From assembly GCA_905221605.1 (NCBI GenBank), contig CAJNDS010002479.1:120001-184000 (forward strand): DNA of 64,000 bases, in the 5' to 3' direction. Under the pieces are notes generated by a model, which was given only the letters and a program-made list of their open reading frames with translations, was not told where the DNA came from and ran no database searches. Shown here in pieces: positions 23,301 through 34,700 of the stretch; within the stretch, counting starts at the first letter, position 1, and the number at the start of each line of letters is the position of its first letter. A program made the position numbers and the translations under genes. Source of the stretch: Symbiodinium natans (lineage: Eukaryota; Sar; Dinophyceae; Suessiales; Symbiodiniaceae).

Positions 23301-26300
23301 CTGTCCGGCCCTGAGAAATCTTGTGGAAGGCCTCAAGAGCGGGTTTAGGGTCTTGGATCTTGCCTTTTGTCCCAGAGACCCCAATACATCTTAACCAGGG
23401 CATGTTCCTTCAGTTGCAATAGAGGCCCCTGATGGGATTGAGGGGTTTTTTCCCTAGCAGGGCTGAGGGTTCCGGGAGTCGACTGCTCTGCACAAACCCT
23501 AAGCCATAAGATCCTAAAGCCCCCTGGATAAAGCAATGGAAACCACCCAAAATCCCTGAACCCTAGACCCTCAACCCTAAACCCTAAACCCTGAACCCTA
23601 AACCCTCAACCCTCAACCCTCAACCCTAAGCCCATTACTTGGAAACCGAAGCCTCAAACCCGGAACAAGCAGTCGGGTGCCTGAGGTTGGAAGCGGCTGC
23701 ACGTTGGGTGCCTGTGCCCCTGGCCATGGCAAGAGACTCCAACACATCCCTTACTTAGTTTTCTTAAGACTATTCCTTACATCATATAGAGGTTTTAGGG
23801 GCTCTAAAGCGTATTCCCTAAATCATGCGGGTGTGTAGGGTTCAGGGCTCTTAAGAAAATTCCTTAAAATCATGTGGATGCTTGGCTCTGAGGTTCTTAA
23901 CAAGATTCCTTAGATCATATGGGGGGTGTAAACAAGAACCGGGTCCTCTTCGGGGTCCTTGCTAGAAGGGTGCCGTGCCCTAGAGCAGAGCCAAGAAGGC
24001 ATCTGACTAGTTAAGAGAGGCCCCGATGTTAAAGGTTTAGGGCTGAGGGTTTGGGGTTGCGGGTTAATATAGGGTTTAGGGTGCCAGGGATGAGATTCTA
24101 GCGTTTCTGGCTTGGCCTCGAGTGCAGGGACCTCCGGGGTTTACGGAACGAGTGTAAATTTACCGGACTTATGGGCTTGGAGCCTTCTTTGGGTTGCTGT
24201 TAATCTCAGTCACGATAAGGAAACAAGGACATGTTTGGAATTTGGGTTCCATACTTCGAGGTTCATGGGTAGTGAGAAGTCGGGTCAAAAAGGCCTTCTT
24301 AAGGGGGGTGCCTTGCTCATAAGCTTACTTGCAACCACCCATGAACCTTCGAGTACGTAGCCCTAAACCCGACACCCTAAACCCTAAGCCGCTAAACCCT
24401 AAACCCTAAACCCTAAACCCTAAACCCCAAACCCTAAACCCTAAACCCTAAACCCTAAACCCTAAACCCTTCCAGGTACCTCCCTGAAGGAGGGCGAGGC
24501 ACCCCTGGCCGACGAGATGGTCGTGATCGGGCGCGCGGCCCTATGCCAAGGGACTTTGCTCGAAGGGACTGCTCCCGAAGATGCCCTTGCATAATCCCCT
24601 TGAAAAGGGAAGATGTAGGGCCCTAAGCCCTAAACCCCAAACCCTAAACCCCAAGCCCGAAACCCTGAACCCTAAGCCCTAAGCCCTAAACAGCCCTAAG
24701 CCCTAAGCCTTAAGCCCTAAGCCCTAAGCCCTAAGCCCTAAGCCCTAAGCCCTGAACCCTAAACCCTACACCCTACACCCTAAATCCTCAACCCGTTTTA
24801 ATTTTCCCATGCCCCACTGAGAACAAGTAAGCTTTTAAATTCCCCAGGCATGAAGGGTCCAGCGTCCCTAACTACGGTGAGGCCTATGACGGGTGCAGGG
24901 TTAAGGGTAGGTAGGGTTTAGGGTTTAGGGTTTGGGGTTTGGGGTTTGGGGTTTGGGGCTTGGGGTTTGGGGTTTAGGGTTTAGGGTTTAGGGGCTGGGC
25001 TCCAGGGCTGTAGGGTTAGAGGGTGAGAGGGTGGGGTTGGGCTCCAGGGTTGCAGGTGCAGCAGGAAGTGAAACTGGCCGGCCAGGGGCTTCTGAACCCC
25101 AAAGCCTTGAACCCTAAATCCTTAGCCCGAAACCGCCCCAAACCCTAAACCCTAAACCCTGAACCCCCTGAAGCCCTAATCGTTCTGGTCAGGCCCGGCG
25201 TGCGCCACGCCGAGCCCGGCGCCAAAGAAGCGCACGTCCAGGTGGGGCTTGGGATTTTGTGACTTAGGGTTTAGGGTTGAGGGCTTCGAGTTTAGGGTTT
25301 AGGGTTTAGGGATTTTTGGTTCTGTGTTTGAGGTCATTATTGGTTTGGGATTTGGAGGTGCTTGGGGAGTTGCCGCAGAAGCAGTGAAGGATAGGAGGGA
25401 GGAAGAGAGAGAGAGAGAGAGAGAGTGAGAGAGTGAGTCAGGACGACCCCTTCGGGGGAGGAAGAGAGAAACACCAGTTCCGATTGTTTCGTAATATGTG
25501 ACGTGCAGTCATTGTCCGATTGTGGAGGGTTACCTGATACCAGCTCCCAGCCCACCCCAGACCCTTGGGAGGATCCAAAAAGTCGAGCCCCCCAATTTGT
25601 TGCTATTGGGTAATTCTTAGGGACCCAACCCTGAGCCCTAAATCCTAGACTCAAAACCCTAAACCCCAAACCCCGAACCCTAATCCCTAAATCCTAAACC
25701 CTAAACCTAAGCCATAAACCCTAAAATCTTACGGGTATCTACTTTTTGGATCCTCCCAGGGGTAGGGTGTGAAAGGCAGACTGGACATTGCTTGGAGGAG
25801 ACGGAGTAGGGCGACCAAAGCACAGAGAAATGGCAGAGCCAGGGCGATCGCCCTAAACCCTGACACCCGGGTTTAGGGTTTAATGTTTCGGGTTTAGGGT
25901 TTAGGGTTTCGGGTTTAAGGTCTCGGGTTTCGGGGTCAGGGTTGAGGGTTTAGGGTATGGCGTAGCCCGTTTGGGGGGCATAGGGGGATCCGCAGTCGAG
26001 TTCTAATCGCCCCACAAGTAGAGTTATCCGGTAATCGCCCCAGAACCTGAACCCTACTTGGAGGTTCATGGTACTTATTAACCCTCAACCCTAAACCCTA
26101 AACCCTAAACCCTAAACCCTAAACCCTAAACCCTAAACCCTAAACCCTAAACCCTAAACCCTAAACCCTAAACCCTAAACCCTAAACCCTTTTCACTGTA
26201 CTTACAACCATAAGGCCACCCTGATCCTCCAGTGCCCAAAGTCAGGGCCCCTGTCTTAAAAAAGTGGCGCTGTCTTCCGAGTTTCTTTCTCTCGCCGCAA

Positions 26301-27494
26301 ACCCTAAGCCCTAAGCCCCAAACCGTAAACCCGGAGCCTCGTGAAACAAGGGGCTAGTACAGGGGTCGGAATAGTTACTTAATGGTATTCCCTGATGGCC
26401 CCTACATACATATACTACATATACTTACACGATATGTATATATATATATATATATCTATATATGCATACATATACTTCTGCGGTATACACTTATACTCTA
26501 TAGACTTATACTATTCGCGCACCGAAAAAACCGTATTCCTAGTGATTATAAGAGACCCGAAAGAATAGCCCGAGCAGGCGGTGCTGAAGTACATCGAGGT
26601 GCTGAAGGAGACCTTGTCCCCGCCTCAGCTCGTGGTTGTCGACTGGGTTCGGGGTTTCGGGGGTTTAGGGTTTAGGGTTTTGGGTTTAGGATTTCGGGGG
26701 TTTAGGGTTTAGGGTTTAGGGTAGAAGACCTCCTCTCCCCCAAGCAAGCCACCACAGAATCCCCCAAGGCACTATGTGCTTTAAGGAGTCATGAGTAGGG
26801 TTGAGGGTTTGAGGTTACTACTTGAAGGTTCATGGGTAGTTCCAAGTCGGGTCATAAGTACCTAAACTCAGGTTATAACATCGGTTAGCTGACTTATGAC
26901 ACTCCAATCGTAAGCCTTCTGGGGGTTTCCGAAACTAGGGGTACATTTTTGGGGTCCTTATTGTAAGGGAATCCTACTATTTGGGGGTGTATATCAGGGG
27001 TCCCCTATTTATTTCTTAAACCCCCTTCTCCATGTTATCTGTGTTGATGAGAAGCAGTTCACATGAAATTTACCATAGCATGGGCTCTGCAAAGAAAGGA
27101 GCCCTTTTGTTCTGGTAGCTTCTGTTTAAGTTCCCTTAGCTCCGCACCCCAGACCTCCTGTCCCGGCTCAGAGGCCGCGGTGTCACCACCTGCGCAAGAG
27201 CAATGTGAAGCCCTGAGATTCTAGGGTCCTTAAGGGAGTGGGGTTCGAATACGCCCACTACTCCCTCACTTCCCTAGGTACCTCCCCATGAAACCACCCT
27301 CCCTTAAGAACCCTAAACCCTAAACCCTATAAGCCCTAAACCCTAAACCGTAAACCCTAAACCTTAAACCCTAAACCCTAAACCCTAAGCCCTAAAACCT
27401 AAGTAATCGCTTGCAGCACGAAGCGCCTTTAGCCAGCAGGCCTTCGCCGCAAGAAAACAACGCGCCGAAGCGCGAGTCGGCTCGGGGGGGCTAG
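20398..27494 (+). CDS. DCTN6: Dynactin subunit 6 (p27), left-handed beta-helix protein, about 10 short exons
   Basis: Exons 20398-20436, 20594-20626, 20965-21003, 21636-21701, 22135-~22201, ~23674-23722, 24476-~24535, 25193-25241, 26578-26646 and probably 27417-27494 with a stop. Joined in order they read THSIKVGEGT, VIHPACILHAQ, AGPIVIGRFNVLE, EQVEVVNSSDQPLVIGDHN, VGARILGGGGARLGDANLVE, SGCTLGACAPG, TSLKEGEAPLADEMVVIG, and a terminal helix AVLKYIEVLKETL. This follows the order of the dynactin p27 family, including HPxAxI..AGPIVIG..N..EE and the SGC.(I/L)GAC turn. The protein is part of the pointed-end complex of dynactin, which links cargo to dynein. The start is not resolved; one donor (after 22201) and one after VVIG are uncertain; the 23.7-kb exon uses a GC donor. 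All introns carry telomere-like arrays or inverted-repeat elements. Confidence 0.83.
23755..23935 (+). repeat. Degenerate tandem repeat, about 46 bp, four copies
   Basis: Each copy holds a version of TTAAGA(A/C)-ATTCCTTA-ATCAT(A/G)- followed by G-rich sequence. Copies begin near 23760, 23797, 23843 and 23887. It lies in the intron after the 23.7-kb p27 exon. Noncoding. Confidence 0.6.
24252..24355 (+). mobile_element. Family A inverted-repeat element
   Basis: Left end TACTTCGAGGTTCATGGGTA pairs with right end CACCCATGAACCTTCGAGTA as a nearly perfect inverted repeat: both arms share the same C for A change, so they look co-evolved. Internal sequence is diverged from the other copies. It sits directly before the CCCTAAA array of an intron of the p27 gene. 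Confidence 0.8.
26052..26225 (+). repeat. Family B fragment interrupted by a CCCTAAA array
   Basis: The left end TACTTGGAGGTTCATGGTAC runs straight into an array of about 14 CCCTAAA units (26085-26190). It is followed by CACTGTACTTACAACCATAA and a degenerate right end (GATCCTCCAGTG). The array therefore sits inside an inverted-repeat element. Confidence 0.55.
26356..26560 (+). mobile_element. Family D element containing a TA microsatellite
   Basis: The left part (ACAGGGGTCGGAATAGTTAC, then GGTATTCCCTGATGGCCCCT) matches family D. A run of TATATA repeats follows at about 26435-26470, then CGTATTCCTAGTGATTATAA near the end. The element lies immediately before the last core exon of p27. Confidence 0.55.
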
Positions 27495-28566
27495 TTATAT
27501 AGGGTTTAGGGTTTAGGGTTTAAGGTGTAGCGCGCAGGGATTTTTAGTGACATATTTTTTGTAGGGTGCAGGGTTTGATGATCGTTCTCATGCCCTGAAA
27601 CGCGAAAGCCCCGCAGACGGGGGGGCGGTAAAAGAGTCCAGTGCTTTGAAGGTTCATGGGTTGCTAGGTAGGGTTTAGGGTTTAGGGTTTAGGGTTAGGG
27701 TTTAGGGTTTAGGGTTTAGGGTTTGGGGTTTGGGGTTTGGGGTTTGGGGTTTGGCGTTTGGGTTTGGGGTTTGGGGCGGGGTTTAGGGTTGAGGGTTGCA
27801 AGCACCACAAGTACAGCTATCATACAGGCTACTTCACCGCCAACCCACTAGCTATGAACCTTGGAGTATTTTTCGGGCTCCCGTTGGCCTTGAACCGGAG
27901 CCCATGTGAACCTTAAAAGAATGCTCTCCCCTAAGACCTTGAGCCCCTAAGCCTGGCAAATCTTCGAAGGGCCAAAAAGGCCTTCAACCTTAACAGCCCT
28001 ACATAAGCATCCCCAAGCCCAAGCGGCCCTCCGCAGCTTCCGGCCCGCACGCGCGCGTCCCAAAGCTGGATGCGCACAGGACCCAGGCCACCTCTAAACC
28101 CTAAGAAAATTCCTAAACCTGAATCCCAAACCCCCTAAACCACCCAAAGCCTAACCCCGAAGCCCCCCGTAACCCCCTAAGCCCCCTAAAGCACCCTCAA
28201 GCCAAAAACGCCCCCAACCCCCCCCCCCCCCCCCCTCCAAGCGTAACTTTCAAACACTGAAATCGGGGACGTAGATCTCTGAGTCCTGCCACTATGGAAG
28301 CAGGGCCGCCAGGCCCAGACATCTGAGTTTAGGGTATAAAATTATAGCGTTTAGGGTTTCAGGTTTTTAGGGTTTCGGGTTCAGGGATTAGGGGTTCAGG
28401 GTTTTGAAGGGTTAGGACAATGAGGGTTGAGCTGTTTGGGGCTTGGTGCTTCGGAGTTTGGGGTTCAGAAGGGATTCAGGGGACATCTGAATCTGAGATC
28501 TGTGGTGAAGAGCCCCCAAAAAAGCCGAAAATACTCGAACCCCCCCCCCCCCCCCAAAGCCGCAAG
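26647..28566. other. p27 last intron, tail exon and spacer before the PPR gene
   Basis: It contains TTTAGGG arrays (26655-26725, 27500-27520, and 27665-27780 passing from TTTAGGG to TTTGGGG), a degenerate family A element near 26818-26925, the probable p27 tail exon at 27417-27494, and poly-C tracts at 28216-28236 and 28541-28556. GC-rich sequence at 28020-28090 might be an exon of the next gene, but no family is recognised. Confidence 0.45.
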
Positions 28567-28686
28567 CCCTCCTCCTGGTCTGCCGTAGGCCACGCCGGCA
28601 CCCTGAAAGACCTCCACAAGACGCTCTTCGCCTTGAAGCGCGCGTCCCGCTGGCAGGCATGGCGAGGGGGGGGGGTTGGTTAGGGT

Positions 28687-28746
<60 letters not shown>

Positions 28747-31700
28747 GGTTTAGGGTTTAGGGTTTAGGGTTGAGGGTTTAGGGTTTAGGGTTGAGGGTTG
28801 AGGGTTGAGGGTTTAGGGCGGTGAAGAGGTGTTGAGGACGCGGAGGATTGCAGGGCACGGTGTAGATTGTAGATCTGGGCCGATGTCCGGTTGGTAGTGT
28901 CCCCTGATGGGCCCTACATAGCAAGAATGGAAAACAGGTATAGTTGCGAACATTATATATACATATGCAGACGTATAAGTTTACAACATGTGTACATATT
29001 TCTATATATATATATATAGATTATACTGATTATAGATATGATGCTTCCTATTTTTGACTATGATCATATTCTGTCCCAGTCTGCCCCCCAGCCCAAACCT
29101 TCAACCCTCAGTCCGACACATCCTCAGCCCTCCACCCCGCACTGCCGGGTTTAGGGTTAAGGGTTTCGGGCCACCCTTTACCCTACACAGGGGCCCTTCT
29201 TACCCGGATTCACCCTAAACCCTAAACCCGAAACCCTAAACCCAATCCCCCCCCCCCCCCCCCTCCCACTCCCGGACACGGGAAAGCCCAAAGGAGGCCG
29301 TCGCCACCGTGCTCTCCGGCCCGCACACGCCGAAGCTCGGCCCCTCGGCACCCTGAGTGGCGTCTTGCTATTCCTTTTACAAGGGTTTAGGGTTTAGGGT
29401 TTAGGGTTATAGGGTTTAGGGTTTAGGGTTTAGGGTTTAGGGTCTTGGGGTTTCGGAACCTTAAAACCCAAAACTGGTGCCTCCTGCCCAAGGCCTGGTG
29501 GCCTTCACTGCGGCACTGGGCGCTTGCACTGCGGGGGCCAAGTGGCAGGTGGATTCGAGGGTTTATGTTTTCTGGGGTAGGGTTTAGGGTTTAGGGTTTT
29601 GAGTTTTGGGTTTAGGGTTTAGGGTTCAGGGTTTAGGGAGTAGGATTTAGGGTTTAGGGTTTAGGGAAAGAGGGTTTAGGGTCCAAGTTTGAGCGTAGGC
29701 CTGTCGCAAGTCGTTTTCAGGGTCCAGGGTGTTTTGAGATTCGGCTTGAGCGGTTTATCTTTCAGAGCTTGGGGGAGTTTCGCAGCTTCACGCCGACGAG
29801 GCTTGGTTTGGGTTGTAAGCCTGCTCCCAAAGTCCCACATCCCGCTGCAGGAGCCGAACAAATTTGCCAGCATCATCTCCATGAAGTCCCTAGCTAGTCG
29901 TAAATTTGAGTCTGAACACCAACTACCCACATGCCACATGAAATAGGCCCTACCACTACTTCAATAGACCCCGACAGAACCCCAAACCCTATGGATACCC
30001 CTAAAGGCGGCGCTTGCGATGCTGCCGGCCATGCTGCACCCTGGCAAGAGGGTTTAGGTTTTAGGGTTGAGTTTCCAGACTCCCCCTCCATACCCTCAAT
30101 TGCTCCTAAGGCCCTTAAGAAGCCCAAGCCGTAAGCCCTAAACCCCTAGCCTAAGCCATAAAGACTAAACCCTGAACCCTAAATCCTAATCCCTAAATCC
30201 TAACCCATAAACCTTGAACCCTAAACCCTAAACCCGGAACCCTAAATCCTAAACCCTAAGCCCGTCCGCGCTCTCACCTCTGTTGGGGCAGGCGGGCGCC
30301 GTCGAGCGCTCAGCGAGACCATGGCCTGCAGCCGCACCCCCTGAAGGGGTCGCCAAGCTTGGTCGCCAAAAGCTTAGACAAAGAGGGGGTAACAGGGTTT
30401 TCGCGCTCGACTGGCTCGCGCGTCCTCCCCTTATTGGCCGGAGCTCCCTGGCAGGCCCTTAGGAGGCCCCTGTCCGCCCTGGGGAAGCCTTCGCAAGGCC
30501 TGTTTAGGTCACAGGCACAAGCCTCCAGGAGCCCTCCCTCGCAGGCTTCGTGCTCTGGTGAGTCCCTGCAGACTTGCCAGGAGCCTTGGCAGCCTGCAAA
30601 GCTTGTGCCAAGTGATTCAAGTCCCAAGTGCTCGCGCGAGCCTTGGGAGCCCCTGCCATTGGATTTCCAACAAAAATTGCTCAGGCCGAATTCTGGAGCC
30701 TGAAAGTTTCGATGAGACACGATTCCCTGAACGTTGGCTCGAAGCCTCAAGTTTGATTTCAAAATCATTTGGCTTTGGCTTTGCGATTCTGAGAGATGAA
30801 TTGAATCCAATCGGCTTTGGGTTCGCTGTGCGTTGTGATGTGGGTGGTCTCGGGGTGGGCATCTTCATACTACTGCGTTCAGCTGACCAGTGCTGCACCC
30901 TGAGCCTAAGCCCTAAACCCTACCCCTTATCCTAAACCCCAAACCCCAAACCCCAAACCCCAAACCCCAAACCCTAAACGCCAAACGCCAAACCCCAGAC
31001 CCCAAACCCCAAACCCCAAACCCCAAACCCAAACCCCAAACCCCAAACCCCAAACCCCAAACCCCACACCACAAACCCTAAACCCTAAACCCTAAACCCT
31101 AAACCCTAAACCCTAAACCCAAAACCCAAAACCCTGAACCCCAAACCCATTAAAAGACTTTAAAAGCCTTTGGTGCTGGCCTCAAGGAGCCGGTGCCTCC
31201 GCCCAGATGCCGTCGCTCGGAGCCCCTGCCTGGATAGCTACGTTTAGGGTTTTTAGAGCAGTTTAGGGTTTAGAGTTTAGGTTTAGGGTTTAGGGTTTAA
31301 GGTTTGTAGGGTTTAGGGATTGTCGGGTGTGCGGTTTGCGGATTTTAGGGTTTTAGGTTGAGGGTTTCGAGGGTTTGCAGGGTTTATAAAGCTTATAGCA
31401 TTTACAGGGTTTAGAGGTTTGAAAGGGTTCATAGGAGGGTTTTTCGGGCTTCGGGTTGAGGGTCTGGGGCTTGGAGGCAGGCTTGAGGGGCTCTAGGGGT
31501 AGGGTTTAGGGTTTAGGGTTGAGGGTTAGGGGTTTTTGCTGGTAGCCCCGAACGCCCAGGGTCCCGACCACGCCCGCCCAAAGGAACGCCGTGCTTGCGG
31601 CCTTGGGCGTGGCGCTGTGCCTCCTCGCGCACCTCAAGCCCTAAACCTTAAACCCGAAACCCTACACCCTAAACCCTACACCCTAAACCCTAAACCCCAA

Positions 31701-34700
31701 ACCCTAAAATTAAACCTTCAACCCAGACCCTAAACCCCAAACCTTCAAACCCTAAACCGTAAGCCGCGACCCTACGGCCGAATCAACCCTGGCGGCTTCA
31801 CATCCTGACCCCGAAGGCCCTGGAAGCCCACGCTCCCAAACTCAAAAAAAGGGGCACCCTCATGGGCTACCAAGAAAGGCAGGAGTCATTGTTCATTTCC
31901 CGATTCCTCAATCATGGTAGCGTGGTAATAGATGTTCGAAAGGTACACCTAGTACCGTGCTGCAGAACCTTGAGCCCAGAACCGACTGAAGCTGTGGACT
32001 GATAAGGCTGAGCAACCAAGGTTCAGAAAGCCCGCGAAGCAGCCCGGCACCCCTACCTCCTGTAAACCCTAAACCCTAAACCCTAAACCCTAAACCCTAA
32101 ACCCTAAACCCTAAACCCTAAACCCTAAACCCTAAACCCTAAACCCTAAACCCTAAACCCTAAACCCTAAACCCTAAACCCTAAACCCTAAACCTTAACA
32201 CTTAAATCGTATATTGAGCCTTAAGCCCCCATCCCCAGCAGCCCAGCTGCCGAAATCCTTCCAAGCCATCCGCTGAGGCACTGGCAGCAGACCCTGGCGT
32301 TGCTCCCGAAGCTCCGCGAGGGCCCCCGGGCGGGGCGGAGGGTTTGTTAGGGTTTAGGTTTTTTTTTTGGGGGGGGGAGGGGGGGTTTAGGGCTTTTTGG
32401 GGTTTAGGGGTCTTTTAGGGTTTAGGGCTTTTTAGGGTTCCAGGGCTTAGAGGGTTGCGAGGGTGTTCTGTTTTTCAAAATACCACTTTCATACTGGCTG
32501 GCTGGAGTTTTGTGAGCTGCTTTAGCCGGTAGGGACGGACAAGGTCTGGTAAGCTGTGGGCTATTCCAGCCGAGGTCAAGATTTCTTGGTTCGCCCAGAG
32601 AAGCATCCAAGCTGCCGGGACTCTAGATGTTAGATCCTTCCCTCACTCTTGTCGCATTTGTACGCCCCCTCAAGTAGGTTTGTCAAAGAGACGTCTGAAT
32701 CTCAGGTTTCGTTCCTTCCATAAATAGCGCTGCACTGAACCCCCAGAGCGAAAAAATGTGCGAGAGCCTGAATCGACCAAGAGGTTTAGGGTTTAGGGTT
32801 TAGGGTCTAGTCTAGGGTTTAGGGCTCCAACCCCTAAGCCACCCGAAATCCCGAAAGCCATCAAAGGCGCCCAAGCATGTTTTGGAAGCCCCTCAGGTGT
32901 TTGTCAAGGCCCTTCAAAAAGTTCTGGGGCTGTTCTTGAAAAAGGTTTAGGGTTTAGGGTTTAGGGTTTAGGGTTTAGGGCTTAGGGTTTAGGGTTTTAT
33001 AGGAAGAGAATCAACATCCCAAATGCCGGCAGGTCCGCGCTCCGCAGGCGCTCATTGCCTGCAACACGGCCATGGCGCCCTGGTCTTCACTGGCCGGGAG
33101 CATTCTTGAGTGGGTGGAGGGTTGTGCGAGATTTCGGGTTTGTTTTAAAGAGTAAAGTTTTAAAGAGTAAAAGGCTTGTTGGGTTTTAGAAGGCTTGGGT
33201 TTCTCTGAGATTTCTCAGCTCATTTGAAGTTGTTGCGCTTTGTGGGCTTCCCAAGGCCTCAAGCGCTCCAAAGCACCAAGACTCTGAGGGTTTAGGGTTT
33301 AGGGTTTTGGGTTTTGGGTCTACTTGAAGGTTCATGGGTAGTTAAAATAGGGTTATCGGTACCTGAGTTGCGGTTATGATGCAGGTAACCTTTCTTGTAA
33401 CCTTACTACCCATGCTCTTAACCCTGAACCCGAAACAGTACTACAGAATGGGCCCGAAATGTAAGCCCCTTGCTCATAGGATCCCTTTATCGTTGTTCAT
33501 CGGATTCCTCCTTCGAGTCCTTCCCCCCTACACTTCACCCCGTCCCCTACGCTTCGCCCCGTCCCCAAGGCTTACTCGGCTTAATCCCTATAACAACCTA
33601 AACCCTAAACACTGAGCCCTGAGAAAAGCCTCATGTCTAGATGTTTTTTTTGGCTTTGGCCTCAGCTCCTTTTCAAGGGCCTTGAAGGGAGAACAAAAGC
33701 CGCCCAAACCCCAAACCCCAAACCCCAAACCCCAAACCCCAAACCCCAAACCCCAAACCCCAAACCCCAAACCCCAAACCCCAACCCCAAACCCCAAACC
33801 CCAAACCCTAAACCCTAAACCCTAAACCCTAAACCCTAAACCCTAAACCCGAAACCCTAAACCCAAACCCCAAACCCCAAACCCCAAACCCCAAACCCCA
33901 AACCCCAAACCCCAAACCCCAAACCCCAAACCCCAAACCCCAAACCCCAAACCCCAAACCCCAAACCCCAAACCCCAAACCCCAAACCCCAAACCCCAAA
34001 CCCCAAACCCGAAACCCGAAACCCGAAACCCTAGGCCCTAAACCCTAAACCCTGAATTGCCTTTCCTAGGCAACCCTGGAGCGCGCCTCGCGCTGGGCCG
34101 CGGCCCTGGCCCTCTTCGCCGAGCTCCCGGGGCGGCGCCGTGGGCCACACCAGACTTCTCTCGATTTTAGGGTTTAGGGTTTGGGGTTTAGGGTTTGGGG
34201 TTGAGGCTTGAGGGTTGAGGGTTTAAGCGAAATCAGGCTTTTGGGGTGGAGTTTAGGGTTTACAGGGCTTTTCGGGTTTAGGATTTAGGGTTTAGGGGTT
34301 GTAGGTGGGGTTTATAAGGGTTTGTAGGGTTTCGAGAGTTTCGGGTTTTCAGGGTTTTAGGGTTCAGGGATGTTAAGGGTCTCAGTTCATGCATCGTTAT
34401 AAGTTATAAGTATGCTTTAGGTTTTCGGGTTGAGGGTTGAGGGTTGAGAATTGTAAGTAACCACAATGAAGGCTGTAGTATAGGTTGCCCTTCTTACAGC
34501 CCTACTTAGAACTGTGAACCTTCCCAAGTAGGGTTTCGGGTTTTAGGGCTCAGGGTGTGAGCTCTTTGGGGTATTGGGGGTTTGAAGATCTTCCAAACCC
34601 CCTGAAGCTTCCAGAAGCCCTGAACGGCTCCCCGAACAGGCCAGAGACTCCCAAATCCCTCTGAATTAAGGGATTTGGTGTTTAGGGTTTGGGGTTTAGG

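Noticed and set aside
26578-26646. BolA-like start (AVLKYIEVLKETLSPPQLVV)
   Set aside because: It follows the last beta-helix exons of p27 in phase and fits that family's C-terminal helix better.
30310-30935. Overlapping frames of 93-166 codons on both strands
   Set aside because: They lie in a PPR intron; no frame shows PPR or other family similarity and strand choice is arbitrary.
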